A stretch of DNA of 64,000 nucleotides from Tellurirhabdus bombi (GTDB taxonomy: Bacteria > Bacteroidota > Bacteroidia > Cytophagales > Spirosomataceae), in NCBI RefSeq assembly GCF_021484805.1, contig NZ_CP090557.1:1624001-1688000 (forward strand). The letters are read 5' to 3'. Below the pieces are notes generated by a model that saw only the letters and a list, made by a program, of their open reading frames with translations, was not told the DNA's origin and searched no databases. Positions 46,701 to 57,504 of the stretch are shown in pieces (position 1 is the first letter of the stretch; every line of letters begins with the position of its first letter). Made by a program: the position numbers and the translations under genes.

Positions 46701-48014
46701 ATGAAACGATTTATCACGACCCTTCAGCACATTTTTTCCATTGAGGAGTTGAGAACGCGTATCTTGAACACCCTGCTGTTCCTGACCGTTTTCAGATTGG
46801 GTTCTCAAATTGTATTGCCTGGTGTTGATCCAAGCCAATTGAATCTAACTCCTCAAGGGTTATTAGGTTTGCTTGATACATTCCTAGGTGGTGCCTTTAG
46901 TAAGGCGTCGATTTTTGCGCTGGGGATTATGCCGTATATCTCGGCGTCCATTGCGATTCAGTTGTTAACGCTGGCTTTGCCTTACTTCCAGAAAATGCAG
47001 AAGGAAGGCGAATCGGGCCGGAAGCGCTTAAATCAGATTACACGTGTTCTGACAATTGCGGTAACCGCAGTTCAGGCTACCACGTATTTGACAACTACGA
47101 TTCCAAACGAAGCCATTCTAATTAACCCCGTTACTTTTAAATTAGTATCTGTATTCATTTTAACGGCAGGTACGATTTTCTGTATGTGGTTAGGTGAGCG
47201 GATCACGGACAAAGGAATTGGAAACGGTATTTCAATGCTAATCATGATTGGTATTGTATCTCGTTTTCCAGGTGCACTTCTTGGAGAAGCCCAGTCACGG
47301 GGAACAGGCCAGTTGCTGATCTTTGTATTAGAAATCGTTGCATTGTTCTTTGTGGTAATGGGTGCAGTTGTTCTAACGCAAGCTGTTCGCCGGATTCCGA
47401 TTCAATATGCTAAGCAAATCGTTGGTAACAAAGTTGTAGGTGGCCAACGCCAGTACTTACCGCTTAAGCTTAATGCTGCGGGTGTAATGCCAATTATTTT
47501 TGCTCAGGCACTGATGTTCGTTCCCTCTTTAGTAGGAGGTCTGTTCGCTGAAAAAAGTGATTTTGCTGGTTCAGTAGTTACTGTTTTCTCAGATTATACT
47601 ACTTGGCAATATAATGTACTTTTCGGCTTCCTGATCATTGTCTTTACGTTTTTCTATACGGCAATTTCGGTTAATCCAAACCAGATTGCAGATGATATGA
47701 AGCGTAGCGGAGGTTTTATTCCGGGTGTTAAACCTGGGTTTATGACTTCTGAGTACATTGGTCAAGTGCTCGATCGAATTACATTACCGGGTGCTGTTTT
47801 GTTAGCAGTAGTTGCTATTTTACCATCGATCGGAGTATTGTTAGGAATGACAAGAAACTTCTCAACGTTTTTTGGAGGTACTTCTTTGCTGATTATGGTT
47901 GGGGTTGTTCTTGATACCTTACAGCAAATTGAAAGTTATCTCTTGATGCGTCGGTATGAAGGGTTGATGAAGTCAGGACGTGTACAGGGCCGCGCAGAAA
48001 GCGTTACTGCATAA
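46701..48014 (+). CDS. secY: Preprotein translocase subunit SecY
   Basis: 437 residues with ten membrane helices. The plug region (TPQGLLGLLDTFLGGAFSKAS) and the cytoplasmic loops that dock the ribosome and SecA (RRIPIQYAKQIVGNKVVGGQ and NPNQIADDMKRSGGFIPGVKPG) are visible. It forms the export channel with SecE, encoded at 20777. It is followed 3 bases later by map, as in many bacteria. Confidence 0.98.
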   Translation: MKRFITTLQHIFSIEELRTRILNTLLFLTVFRLGSQIVLPGVDPSQLNLTPQGLLGLLDTFLGGAFSKASIFALGIMPYISASIAIQLLTLALPYFQKMQKEGESGRKRLNQITRVLTIAVTAVQATTYLTTTIPNEAILINPVTFKLVSVFILTAGTIFCMWLGERITDKGIGNGISMLIMIGIVSRFPGALLGEAQSRGTGQLLIFVLEIVALFFVVMGAVVLTQAVRRIPIQYAKQIVGNKVVGGQRQYLPLKLNAAGVMPIIFAQALMFVPSLVGGLFAEKSDFAGSVVTVFSDYTTWQYNVLFGFLIIVFTFFYTAISVNPNQIADDMKRSGGFIPGVKPGFMTSEYIGQVLDRITLPGAVLLAVVAILPSIGVLLGMTRNFSTFFGGTSLLIMVGVVLDTLQQIESYLLMRRYEGLMKSGRVQGRAESVTA

Positions 48015-48017
48015 GAA

Positions 48018-48830
48018 ATGATTTATCTGAAGTCCGACCAGGAAATCGAACTCATTAAAATAAGCGCTCAAGTTCTGGGTAAAGCGCATGCTGAAGTTGC
48101 AAAACGAATTCAGCCCGGCGTTACAACGAAAGAATTAGATCGCACAGCTGAGGAATTCATCCGTGATCACGGAGGGATTCCTTCTTTTAAGGGGTATAAT
48201 GGTTTTCCAGCTTCGCTTTGTATTTCAGTCAATGAAACAGTTGTTCATGGAATACCAGGCAAGTACGAATTGAAAGAAGGAGATATTATCTCTATTGATT
48301 GCGGAGTGAAATTGAACGGTTATCATAGTGACAGTGCATATACTTATCCTGTAGGTGAAATTGCATTAGAAGTCCGTGATTTACTAACTCGTACAAAACA
48401 GTCTTTATATGCTGGTATTGGTAAAGCAGTTGAAGGAGGTAGAGTAGGAGATATCGGTTACACCGTTCAAAGTTATGTTGAGCAATTTGGTTATACCGTT
48501 GTTCGGGAGCTGGTCGGTCATGGAGTTGGTAAGAATCTACATGAAGGTCCAGAGGTTCCAAATTATGGAAAACGAGGCCAAGGAGCAAAGCTTAAAGAAG
48601 GAATGGTCATCGCTATTGAACCGATGATTAATCTTGGTAAGAAAAATATTGTTCAGGAGCGTGATGGCTGGACAATCCGTACCGCTGATCGCAAACCTTC
48701 TGCACACTTCGAACATACCGTAGCGATACGGAAAGGACAAGCAGAAATCCTAACTACGTTCCAATACATTGAGGAAGTAACAGCTAATACGACTCTCATG
48801 GTGGGAACTAATGAGGCTACGATAGTGTAA
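48018..48830 (+). CDS. map: Methionine aminopeptidase, type I
   Basis: 270 residues. Metal ligands are in [20 protein letters not shown] (two Asp), [16 protein letters not shown] (His), AIEPMIN (Glu) and the C-terminal HFEHTVAI with a later Glu. It removes the initiator Met from new proteins. Codon usage and base composition look slightly more AT-rich than the surrounding ribosomal genes. infA follows 8 bases later. Confidence 0.97.
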   Translation: MIYLKSDQEIELIKISAQVLGKAHAEVAKRIQPGVTTKELDRTAEEFIRDHGGIPSFKGYNGFPASLCISVNETVVHGIPGKYELKEGDIISIDCGVKLNGYHSDSAYTYPVGEIALEVRDLLTRTKQSLYAGIGKAVEGGRVGDIGYTVQSYVEQFGYTVVRELVGHGVGKNLHEGPEVPNYGKRGQGAKLKEGMVIAIEPMINLGKKNIVQERDGWTIRTADRKPSAHFEHTVAIRKGQAEILTTFQYIEEVTANTTLMVGTNEATIV

Positions 48831-48838
48831 GGCATAGT

Positions 48839-49057
48839 ATGGCAAAACAGAATTCCATCGAGCAAGACGGTACAATAGTAGAAGCACTTTCTAATGCGAT
48901 GTTCCGGGTACAACTGGAAAACAAGCATGAAGTAGTGGCTCACATTTCTGGTAAAATGCGGATGAACTATATAAAGATTCTACCGGGTGACCGGGTGAAG
49001 CTTGAAATGTCTCCGTATGACCTGACAAAGGCAAGAATTGTTTATCGGTATAAATAA
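48839..49057 (+). CDS. infA: Translation initiation factor IF-1
   Basis: 72 residues, one S1-like OB fold. Typical segments: [40 protein letters not shown] and ARIVYRYK at the end. IF-1 binds the A site of the 30S subunit. Order secY-map-infA-rpmJ is standard. Confidence 0.98.
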   Translation: MAKQNSIEQDGTIVEALSNAMFRVQLENKHEVVAHISGKMRMNYIKILPGDRVKLEMSPYDLTKARIVYRYK

Positions 49058-49097
49058 GGGTTAAGGTTCTAACTTTAAACCGCAACGGAGCAAGACC

Positions 49098-49214
49098 ATG
49101 AAAGTCAAAGCGTCAATCAAAAAGCGCAGTGCTGAATGTAAAGTGATCCGCCGCAAAGGCAAACTTTACGTTATTAACAAAAAGAATCCTCGGTACAAAC
49201 AAAGACAAGGTTAA
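49098..49214 (+). CDS. rpmJ: Large ribosomal subunit protein bL36, zinc-free form
   Basis: 38 residues: [20 protein letters not shown], then [18 protein letters not shown]. The zinc-binding Cys/His set of the common form (C-x2-C, C, H) is reduced to one Cys, so this is a C-minus variant that needs no zinc. Too short for many ORF callers. It lies between infA and rpsM, its usual place. Confidence 0.96.
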   Translation: MKVKASIKKRSAECKVIRRKGKLYVINKKNPRYKQRQG

Positions 49215-49223
49215 TTTAAGGAT

Positions 49224-49601
49224 ATGGCACGTATTGCAGGTGTTGATATTCCCGATCGGAAGCGTGGTGAAATTGCATTGACCTACATCTTCGGTATCGG
49301 TCGTAGTACGGCTACGAAAATCCTGGAACAAGCAGGAATCAGCGTTGATAAAAAGGTCAGCGAATGGAATGATGATGAAACAACGGCAATCCGTAACATC
49401 ATTACGAATGAATATAAAGTTGAAGGTGCTCTGAAATCAGAGGTTCAGCTTAATATCAAACGTTTGATGGATATTGGATGTTACCGTGGACTTCGTCACC
49501 GGAAAGGCTTGCCAGTTCGTGGTCAGCATACTAAAAACAACTCCCGGACACGGAAAGGGAAACGGAAGACAGTTGCCAATAAGAAAAAAGCGACTAAGTA
49601 A
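49224..49601 (+). CDS. rpsM: Small ribosomal subunit protein uS13
   Basis: 125 residues. N-terminal [21 protein letters not shown]-terminal [20 protein letters not shown] followed by the basic [19 protein letters not shown] tail that contacts P-site tRNA. First gene of the alpha operon part. An imperfect hairpin lies in the 85-base gap before rpsK. Confidence 0.98.
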   Translation: MARIAGVDIPDRKRGEIALTYIFGIGRSTATKILEQAGISVDKKVSEWNDDETTAIRNIITNEYKVEGALKSEVQLNIKRLMDIGCYRGLRHRKGLPVRGQHTKNNSRTRKGKRKTVANKKKATK

Positions 49602-49686
49602 TAAGTGAACAGTAAGCAGGATGTAGTAGGCAGTTACCCTCATACTGCTGCCTGCTAAGCACTGGAAGCTGTAAACTCTCAAAAAA

Positions 49687-50082
49687 ATGGCTCAAGCAAA
49701 ACGCAAGGATAAAGCGAAAAAGCGGATTGTAGTTGTTGAACAAGTAGGCCAAGTACACATCAAGGCTACGTTCAATAACATCATTATCTCAGTAACTAAC
49801 AGTTCAGGACAAGTAATTTCTTGGGCATCGGCAGGTAAAATGGGCTTTAAAGGCTCAAAGAAAAACACGCCGTACGCTGCTCAAACTGCTGCCCAAAACT
49901 GCGCTGCCGTAGCTCACGAAGCTGGTATGCGTAAAGCAGAAGTTTTTGTGAAAGGCCCTGGTGCAGGTCGTGAATCTGCCATCCGGACAATCCAAAACTC
50001 AGGAATTGAGGTAACATCAATCAAAGACATTACGCCGCTGCCACACAATGGTTGCCGGCCACCTAAGCGTCGTCGTGTTTAA
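49687..50082 (+). CDS. rpsK: Small ribosomal subunit protein uS11
   Basis: 131 residues. Family segments: [39 protein letters not shown], and the C-terminal [19 protein letters not shown]11 sits on the 30S platform beside the anti-Shine-Dalgarno end of 16S rRNA. Confidence 0.98.
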   Translation: MAQAKRKDKAKKRIVVVEQVGQVHIKATFNNIIISVTNSSGQVISWASAGKMGFKGSKKNTPYAAQTAAQNCAAVAHEAGMRKAEVFVKGPGAGRESAIRTIQNSGIEVTSIKDITPLPHNGCRPPKRRRV

Positions 50083-50196
50083 TACAACGTTCGCTTTGCT
50101 AACGTATAGTTGGCAACAGTAGGATGAATAACGAGCAGGTGACATTGAGTTGTATCTGTTCATCGTTCAAGTTTTATTCATTAAGTTAACAGTAAA

Positions 50197-50802
50197 ATGG
50201 CAAGATATACAGGCCCCAAGGCCAAAATCTCCCGTAAATTTGGCGAGCCAATCCTCGGCCCCAGCAAAGCCCTGCAAAAGAAAGCATACGGACCTGGTAT
50301 GCATGGTCGCGGCCGCAAGCGGAAGCAATCAGAATATGCAGTTCAGTTACAGGAAAAACAAAAAGTAAAATATATCTACGGAATTTTGGAACGCCAGTTC
50401 CGTAGTCTATTTCACCGCGCTACTATTAAAGAAGGTATCACAGGTGAAAACCTGCTGAAATTGTGCGAAGCCCGTCTGGACAACACGGTTTACCGTTTAG
50501 GCCTAGCGCCAACTCGCCGGTCTGCCCGCCAGCTTGTTTCTCACAAACACATCATTGTTGATGGTGAAGTAGTGAACATCCCTTCCTATTCATTGAAGCC
50601 TGGTCAATTAATTGGTGTACGCGAAAAGTCAAAGTCACTGGAAGCTATTTCAGATAGCCTATCAGGACGTGGCAACAAGCGCTATAATTGGTTAGATTGG
50701 GACAACCAGCAATTGGTTGGCACGTTTACCGCGTTTCCAGAACGCGATCAGATTCCGGAAAATGTGAACGAGCAGTTAATCGTCGAATTATACTCCAAGT
50801 AA
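50197..50802 (+). CDS. rpsD: Small ribosomal subunit protein uS4
   Basis: 201 residues. N-terminal [20 protein letters not shown] without a zinc Cys cluster; S4 RNA-binding domain near residues 90-155 ([20 protein letters not shown], then [19 protein letters not shown]). S4 starts 30S assembly and in E. coli represses the alpha operon. The 114-base gap before it shows no clear terminator. Confidence 0.98.
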   Translation: MARYTGPKAKISRKFGEPILGPSKALQKKAYGPGMHGRGRKRKQSEYAVQLQEKQKVKYIYGILERQFRSLFHRATIKEGITGENLLKLCEARLDNTVYRLGLAPTRRSARQLVSHKHIIVDGEVVNIPSYSLKPGQLIGVREKSKSLEAISDSLSGRGNKRYNWLDWDNQQLVGTFTAFPERDQIPENVNEQLIVELYSK

Positions 50803-50810
50803 TCGTTGGC

Positions 50811-50846
50811 GTCCAATAAATCCTTTCAAAAAAGGATTTATCGGAC
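50811..50846 (+). repeat. Long hairpin between rpsD and rpoA
   Basis: Perfect 11-bp arms ATAAATCCTTT (50816-50826) and AAAGGATTTAT (50831-50841) with loop CAAA, extended by GTCC/GGAC (50811-50814, 50843-50846) across one mismatch. No T-run follows. It starts 8 bases after the rpsD stop. Confidence 0.85.
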
Positions 50847-50931
50847 GATTATTGTGTCAATTTATTGATGCACAACGATTTTATATATCAACAGCGGTTC
50901 CAAGCCGCCTAACACCAAACTACGAACTCGT

Positions 50932-51921
50932 ATGTCAATACTAGCGTTCCAAATGCCCGACAAAGTTGTCATGGAAAGAGCTGACGACTTTCACGGGTTG
51001 TTTGAGTTCAAGCCGCTCGAAAAGGGCTATGGCGTGACAATCGGGAATGCATTGCGGAGAATTCTGCTTTCTTCGTTGGAGGGCTACGCAATTACTAGCG
51101 TACGGTTCCCCGGCGTTTTGCACGAGTTCTCGTCTATAGAAGGCGTTGTTGAAGATGTTACTGAAATTATTCTGAACCTAAAAATGGTTCGTTTTAAGAA
51201 AATTTCGGAAATGGTCGACAACAAAATTACCGTTACGGTTAAAAATCAACCGGTTCTTAAAGCAGGCGATATTTCTAAATTCTCGGCTTCGTTTGAAGTG
51301 TTGAATCCAGAACTGGAAATCTGCCATATCGACGATACCCGTGAGTTTGAAATGGAAATTATCGTTGAGAAAGGCCGCGGATATGTTCCTGCTGATGAGC
51401 CTCGCGCAAACGAGCTTCCTTTCGGACATATTCCGATTGATGCTATTTATACGCCAATCAAAAACGTTCGTTACAGCGTTGAAAATACGCGGGTAGAACA
51501 AAAAACAGACTACGAAAAACTGCTCCTGGATATTGAGACTGATGGATCAATTCACCCAGAAGAGGCTTTGAAAGGTGCTGCCCATATTCTGATTCAGCAT
51601 TTCATGCTGTTCTCAGACCAGACAATGACCTTTGAGACTGCCAAACCAGAAGAAGATAATGTTGTTGATGAAGAAATGCTGCACATGCGCAAACTTCTGA
51701 AAACACCGCTAGCAGATCTGGACTTGTCGGTACGCGCATACAACTGTTTGAAGTCCGCTGATGTTAAAACACTAGGCGATCTGGTTAGACTGGAGATTTC
51801 AGACATGATGAAATTCCGTAACTTCGGTAAAAAATCATTAACGGAGTTAGAACAACTAGTTGCCGAAAAGGGTCTAACCTTCGGCATGGATATTGGTAAA
51901 TACAGATTAGACGAGGACTAA
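50932..51921 (+). CDS. rpoA: DNA-directed RNA polymerase subunit alpha
   Basis: 329 residues. The N-terminal assembly domain contains [20 protein letters not shown] (about 32-51); the C-terminal DNA- and activator-binding domain (about 255-325) has [20 protein letters not shown] and [17 protein letters not shown]. Two alpha subunits scaffold beta and beta-prime. It lies between rpsD and rplQ, as in most bacteria. Confidence 0.98.
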   Translation: MSILAFQMPDKVVMERADDFHGLFEFKPLEKGYGVTIGNALRRILLSSLEGYAITSVRFPGVLHEFSSIEGVVEDVTEIILNLKMVRFKKISEMVDNKITVTVKNQPVLKAGDISKFSASFEVLNPELEICHIDDTREFEMEIIVEKGRGYVPADEPRANELPFGHIPIDAIYTPIKNVRYSVENTRVEQKTDYEKLLLDIETDGSIHPEEALKGAAHILIQHFMLFSDQTMTFETAKPEEDNVVDEEMLHMRKLLKTPLADLDLSVRAYNCLKSADVKTLGDLVRLEISDMMKFRNFGKKSLTELEQLVAEKGLTFGMDIGKYRLDED

Positions 51922-51986
51922 AATACCTGGCCGTTTGTGCAGGCTGTGAAGCGACGCACAAGATCTGGCCGCAATAGTTAACATCC

Positions 51987-52532
51987 ATGAGACACGGTAA
52001 AAAAGATAACCACCTGGGCAGGACTTACTCGCACCGACAGGCCTTGCTGTCAAACTTGGCGTCCTCGCTGATTCTGCACAAGCGGATCGAAACGACAGTG
52101 CCGAAAGCCCGCGAACTGCGTAAATACGTAGAGCCGCTCTTGACGCGTGCAAAAGAAGATACTTACCAAAACCGCCGCGTTCTTTTCTCGTATCTGAATA
52201 ACAAAGAGACGATGAAAGAATTGTTCAACACAGTAGCAGACAAAATCTCTACTCGTCCGGGCGGTTATACACGCATCATTAAATTGGGCGTTCGTCTTGG
52301 TGATAATGCGCAGAAATGCATCATCGAGCTAGTAGACTTCAACGAGACGCTTCTGGCGGCTACTGAAGAAAAAGCAACGCGTACACGTCGTAGCCGTCGT
52401 GGTGGCCGTAAGGCTGACGCTACTGCTGAGGCAGCACCAGTTGCCGCTTCAACTACCGAAGCACCAGCAGTAGAAGCTGCTCCAGAAACGAAAACGGAAT
52501 CAACTGACGAAGCGGAAGCGCCGAAAGAATAG
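51987..52532 (+). CDS. rplQ: Large ribosomal subunit protein bL17 with C-terminal extension
   Basis: 181 residues; the usual core is about 120-130 ([20 protein letters not shown] to VDFNETL). The extra 50 or so residues are first basic ([14 protein letters not shown]) then Ala/Glu/Thr-rich and acidic. Such tails are common in Bacteroidota L17. Last gene of the ribosomal block; a strong terminator follows. Confidence 0.97.
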   Translation: MRHGKKDNHLGRTYSHRQALLSNLASSLILHKRIETTVPKARELRKYVEPLLTRAKEDTYQNRRVLFSYLNNKETMKELFNTVADKISTRPGGYTRIIKLGVRLGDNAQKCIIELVDFNETLLAATEEKATRTRRSRRGGRKADATAEAAPVAASTTEAPAVEAAPETKTESTDEAEAPKE

Positions 52533-52553
52533 ATGATTCCAAAATCACATAAG

Positions 52554-52589
52554 AAAAAGGGCTGACCGTACGGTTTAGCCCTTTTTTTT
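52554..52589 (+). terminator. Terminator of the S10-spc-alpha block
   Basis: 10-bp stem AAAAAGGGCT (52554-52563) and AGCCCTTTTT (52577-52586), with an inner ACCGTACGGT palindrome, ending in a run of eight Ts. Confidence 0.93.
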
Positions 52590-52687
52590 GAACTGTAATT
52601 AAATAAAAGTTAAAAGGGACGAGAGAAAAGAACTAAAAAGACAAATCTCATGTCTCATAGCTAATATTTTAAGTTTAAATAAAGCTG

Positions 52688-53800
52688 ATGCAGAAGCGTT
52701 CACAACAACAAGAAGCATTGCTGGTACTTGAAGATGGTACCGTTTTCAAAGGGTTAGCGCTGGGTAAAATTGGTACAGCGGGAGGCGAGATTTGCTTCAA
52801 TACGGGTATGACAGGGTATCAGGAGATTTATACTGATCCGTCGTATTTCGGACAAGTTATCGTTAACACCACATCGCACATTGGAAACTATGGAGTCCAA
52901 TTTCAGGACGAAGAGGAATCCAATGGGGTGAAGATTAGCGGTATGGTTTGCAATTCTTTTTCTCAAATTCACTCACGTTATACTGCCGATACATCGTTAC
53001 AGGCATATTTTGAGCGAGCAAATATTGTTGGAATTAGTGGAGTAGATACGCGGCAAATTGTGCGCCACATCCGGAATAAAGGGGTGATGAATTGCATCAT
53101 CTCATCTGAAATTTTGGACGCTGGTTTACTCTTAGACCAGTTGAAGGCTGTTCCAGATATGGAAGGTTTAGAGCTGTCTTCGGAAGTTTGTTCAAAGCTG
53201 ATCTATGATCTAGATAGTACAAACGCCGAATTTAGAGTAGCTGTTCTTGACCTGGGCGTCAAAAAAAGTATCCTGAGTAACCTGACTGACCGGGGTGCAC
53301 AGTGCCGGGTATTTCCCGCAAAAACGCCATTTGAGGAAATTGCTGCCTGGAATCCAGATGGCTATTTTATATCGAACGGTCCCGGTGACCCGGCGGCAAT
53401 GCCTTATGCGGTAGAAACAGTTAAACAGGCGCTTGAAACAGAAAAAGCCCTATTTGGAATCTGCCTGGGGCATCAAATTCTGTCGCTAGCTAGCGGATTA
53501 TCAACGTACAAAATGCATAACGGGCACCGTGGATTGAACCATCCAGTAAAAAACCTAATCACAGGTCGGTGCGAAGTGACATCACAAAATCATGGTTTTG
53601 CGGTGCGTGCAGAAGAAGTTATGGAACATCCAGACGTTGAGTTGACGCACGTAAACCTAAATGATAAAACTATCGAAGGAATCAGACGGAAAGATAAGCC
53701 GGCCTTTTCGGTTCAATATCACCCGGAAGCTTCACCAGGACCGCATGATTCGCGGTATTTGTTCGATCAGTTTACTGATTTAATTAAGGAAACGAAATAA
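52688..53800 (+). CDS. carA: Carbamoyl-phosphate synthase small subunit (glutaminase)
   Basis: 370 residues. The N-terminal domain has VLEDGTVFKGLALGKIG and FNTGMTGYQEIYTDPSY; the C-terminal class I glutamine amidotransferase domain (about 185-365) has the nucleophile in GICLGHQIL and the His/Glu pair in QYHPEASPGPHDS. It frees ammonia from glutamine for the large subunit (carB, not in this window), feeding pyrimidine and arginine synthesis. Confidence 0.97.
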   Translation: MQKRSQQQEALLVLEDGTVFKGLALGKIGTAGGEICFNTGMTGYQEIYTDPSYFGQVIVNTTSHIGNYGVQFQDEEESNGVKISGMVCNSFSQIHSRYTADTSLQAYFERANIVGISGVDTRQIVRHIRNKGVMNCIISSEILDAGLLLDQLKAVPDMEGLELSSEVCSKLIYDLDSTNAEFRVAVLDLGVKKSILSNLTDRGAQCRVFPAKTPFEEIAAWNPDGYFISNGPGDPAAMPYAVETVKQALETEKALFGICLGHQILSLASGLSTYKMHNGHRGLNHPVKNLITGRCEVTSQNHGFAVRAEEVMEHPDVELTHVNLNDKTIEGIRRKDKPAFSVQYHPEASPGPHDSRYLFDQFTDLIKETK

Positions 53801-53803
53801 TAC

Positions 53804-53837
53804 AAAAAAGTCCGTACCAGCTGGTACGGACTTTTTT
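53804..53837. terminator. Bidirectional terminator between carA and the rhodanese-thioredoxin gene
   Basis: A perfect 34-base palindrome (arms of 17, starting AAAAAAGTCCGTACCAG) with As on one side and Ts on the other, between two convergent genes. It works equally in both directions. Confidence 0.95.
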
Positions 53838-53894
53838 ATGGTTTCTATAGAATAATTCAAAAGCCATTGAGTCAATCCAATATAGAGCTAAAGC

Positions 53895-54602
53895 TTATTG
53901 GTGACTCCTAATTTTTTCCTTAAAGGTTTCTTCCTGAACGGTTCCAAGACCGCGCCACTGAATTTTCTCGTCCTTATAAAGGAGAAAAGTAGGTATTTCG
54001 TCAACGCCTAATTGTTGCGCTAAAGAGCGATTCTGATCATAATCGATGGTAACAATGGTTACTTTATCGGCTAGCTCTTTTTTCAGGCGATCGATCATCG
54101 GAAGCATTTGCTGGCAGGGAGCGCACCATTTGGCGTAAAAATCAACCAAAACTGGCTTGGTAGACTTCGTAAGCTTCTTGAACTCTTCCATCGAGAGGGC
54201 GCCCTTTGGATTAGTCTTACCGCCTTCTATAGCGCGCTTACCAGCGGTCCACTGAACGAACCCACCTTGCATGTCATATACTTGCTTAAATCCCTGGTTA
54301 GCTAATATAGTTGAGGCTTTCGCGCTGCGTCCACCGGAAAGGCAATAGACCAAAACGGGTTTGTTAGGATCAAGCTCTTTAAGTTTTTGGGCAAACGTAG
54401 AATCGCGGATATCGAGATTGCGGGAGTTTGTCAAATGGCCATTGGCATATTCGCCGGCAGTCCGAACATCCAGCACTTGAATGTTCGGTTGAGCCCGAAG
54501 CAAAGAATCAGAACGATCAGCTGTCAAGAGAACAGGTTTCTGAGCAAACCCACTAATACTGGTCAATAAAGCCAGAAAAGTGAAAACCGACTTATAGCGC
54601 AT
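53895..54602 (-). CDS. Secreted rhodanese-thioredoxin fusion protein
   Basis: 235 residues: signal peptide (MRYKSVFTFLALLTSISGFAQ), a rhodanese domain (about 25-125, active loop C87-LSGGRS) and a thioredoxin domain (about 135-230, W159-C160-AP-C163, cis-Pro in EIPTFLL). Both active sites are intact. The rhodanese part can carry a persulfide sulfur and the thioredoxin part could reduce or release it, so the fusion suggests periplasmic sulfur or thiol handling. The partner is unknown. It has its own unit, convergent with carA and divergent from eno. Confidence 0.93.
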   Translation of the reverse strand: MRYKSVFTFLALLTSISGFAQKPVLLTADRSDSLLRAQPNIQVLDVRTAGEYANGHLTNSRNLDIRDSTFAQKLKELDPNKPVLVYCLSGGRSAKASTILANQGFKQVYDMQGGFVQWTAGKRAIEGGKTNPKGALSMEEFKKLTKSTKPVLVDFYAKWCAPCQQMLPMIDRLKKELADKVTIVTIDYDQNRSLAQQLGVDEIPTFLLYKDEKIQWRGLGTVQEETFKEKIRSHQ

Positions 54603-54712
54603 GGAGTTAGTCTTTTATTGGTAATACGCAATTTACACATACAGTTCCGCACAATCGCGAAAAATCCGTTACTTTGTACGGCCAAAATTGGCTTATCGCC
54701 AAGCATTGGTAA

Positions 54713-56083
<1,371 letters not shown>

Positions 56084-56096
56084 TTAATAGTACGTA

Positions 56097-56130
56097 CCGT
56101 GAGCGGTTTTCTGCCGCTCACGGTTAATTT
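56097..56130 (+). terminator. Terminator after eno
   Basis: Perfect 10-bp stem CCGTGAGCGG (56097-56106) and CCGCTCACGG (56114-56123), loop TTTTCTG, then TTAATTT. The next gene starts 9 bases later, so it may be partial. Confidence 0.8.
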
Positions 56131-56138
56131 ATACGTCT

Positions 56139-56453
56139 ATGTTCGTTCAAAAGCTTATCCGTCTCAGCAAAAATTTCTACGTAGTAACCGGTGTTATTTT
56201 GTTTGCTTGGATGCTTGGTTTTGACACCAACGACTTAGGCACCCAGTTTCGGAATTGGTGGAAGCTCCGCGAATTAGAAACCGACCGGCTTTATTACGAG
56301 GAAGAAATTGCCAAAATACAGCAACAACGGAAAGAAATTTTTGGAAGCGCTCGCTCTCAGGAAAAATTCGCCCGCGAAAACTACTTAATGAAAAAGAACG
56401 GGGAGGAAGTCTATGTGCTGGTTAATGAGAACAATGAACCGATTGAGAAATAA
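56139..56453 (+). CDS. Septum formation initiator family protein (DivIC/FtsB-like)
   Basis: 104 residues: short cytoplasmic part, one membrane helix (about 14-28, FYVVTGVILFAWML), then a coiled coil (WKLRELETDRLYYEEEIAKI and on) and a segment ending EKFARENYLMKKNGEEVYVL, typical of the DivIC/FtsB family. It would bind FtsL and FtsQ in the division complex. Location just after eno is a widespread arrangement (eno-ftsB). Confidence 0.9.
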   Translation: MFVQKLIRLSKNFYVVTGVILFAWMLGFDTNDLGTQFRNWWKLRELETDRLYYEEEIAKIQQQRKEIFGSARSQEKFARENYLMKKNGEEVYVLVNENNEPIEK

Positions 56454-56510
56454 AGAACGGGCGATTGTGCAGCCAGCCGCTTGATTTCTTTCGGGTTTGA
56501 ATGATTGCTT

Positions 56511-57032
56511 ATGATTACTGTTCTGTTCTTATGCCTGGGAAACATTTGCCGCTCACCCCTGGCAGAAGGCGTTTTTCGGCAATTGGTGGAGGAGCGGGGA
56601 TTAGACGGCCAGATTGAATGTGATTCGGCGGGAACTGCTTCCTATCACGTCGGGGATTTACCCGACCGCCGCACTCGAGAAAATGCCCTTAAGCACGGAA
56701 TTACACTAACGCACCGTGCCCGCCGATTAAGCGGGGAAGATTTTGTGCAGTTTACCTACCTGGTTGCGATGGATGAAGCTAATTACGATGCCATTCAATA
56801 CGCCAGCCACCGCAGTACCGGATTTTACAGCGAAGAAAACACATTTTTACTGCGCGAATTCGATCCCCTGGTTGACGATCCTGAACAAGGGGGCACAAAC
56901 GTACCCGATCCTTATTACGAGGAGGCTAATGTCTTCGAGCAAGTCTATCAGATTGCTTACCGGTGTTGCAATAACCTACTAAATTACATCGTGGATCAAC
57001 ATAATCTAGTGGCGGGTGGTACGCAGCAATAG
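56511..57032 (+). CDS. Low-molecular-weight protein tyrosine phosphatase
   Basis: 173 residues from the ATG at 56511. The P-loop is C8-LGNI-C-R14-S (CX5R) at the N-terminus; the general acid is in PDPYYEE (about residue 136). It removes phosphate from protein tyrosines or, in some members, arginines. Its stop at 57032 is only one base from the stop of the convergent small gene. Confidence 0.94.
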   Translation: MITVLFLCLGNICRSPLAEGVFRQLVEERGLDGQIECDSAGTASYHVGDLPDRRTRENALKHGITLTHRARRLSGEDFVQFTYLVAMDEANYDAIQYASHRSTGFYSEENTFLLREFDPLVDDPEQGGTNVPDPYYEEANVFEQVYQIAYRCCNNLLNYIVDQHNLVAGGTQQ

Positions 57033-57033
57033 A

Positions 57034-57294
57034 TTAGTTATCCGTTTCGCCGTAGCCTAACAACGGAATTTCTCCATCATCGTAGTAATTGGGATAATTA
57101 ACCCGCAATACTTCATCCAGATTATGTGGCCCTTCAATGAGAAGGATGCTGTAAACCATGCCGATAACGCTCTGAAGCTTTTCAGTCCGCTCGTCATTGG
57201 CACAATTGTGCTGGACCTGGCTTACCGTTTTATACAATGAATCGAGGTGCTTCTCGTATTCCTGATTTTCATCTTCCATATGCGTGTGCCTCAA
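57034..57294 (-). CDS. Small acidic protein, unknown
   Basis: 86 residues, or 81 if the second Met (57279, MEDENQEYEKHL) is the start. It is acidic and helical, with SLYKTVSQVQHNCANDERTE and IGMVYSILLIEGPHNLDEVL, and ends in a Tyr/Asp-rich tail (NYPNYYDDGEIPLLGYGE). No signal peptide or membrane helix. I do not recognise the family. It converges with the phosphatase gene with one base between the stop codons, and shows codon use like its neighbours. Confidence 0.6.
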   Translation of the reverse strand: MRHTHMEDENQEYEKHLDSLYKTVSQVQHNCANDERTEKLQSVIGMVYSILLIEGPHNLDEVLRVNYPNYYDDGEIPLLGYGETDN

Positions 57295-57397
57295 TTAGCT
57301 TGGTGTCAGTATTAACATTACCATTTTTCAGGCTAAATGTTCGTGGATTTTCACAATTATGGTCTCAAATTGGTTTTCCTTTTGACAGATAGCAGTA

Positions 57398-57405
57398 TAA
57401 CTTTG
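57398..57405 (+). promoter_or_regulatory. Promoter -7 element upstream of gpmI
   Basis: TAACTTTG about 100 bases before gpmI; possible -33 partners (TTTTG at 57380-57384, TTG at 57370-57372) have unusual spacing. Confidence 0.5.
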
Positions 57406-57504
57406 CGGCGAGTTCTGCTGATCGATGGTATGCTTCGATGGGCTTTAACAAACAAAATGATAGCTGGCTAACTTGTTTACAAGCGGTTGGCACTGAGGAA
57501 AACT

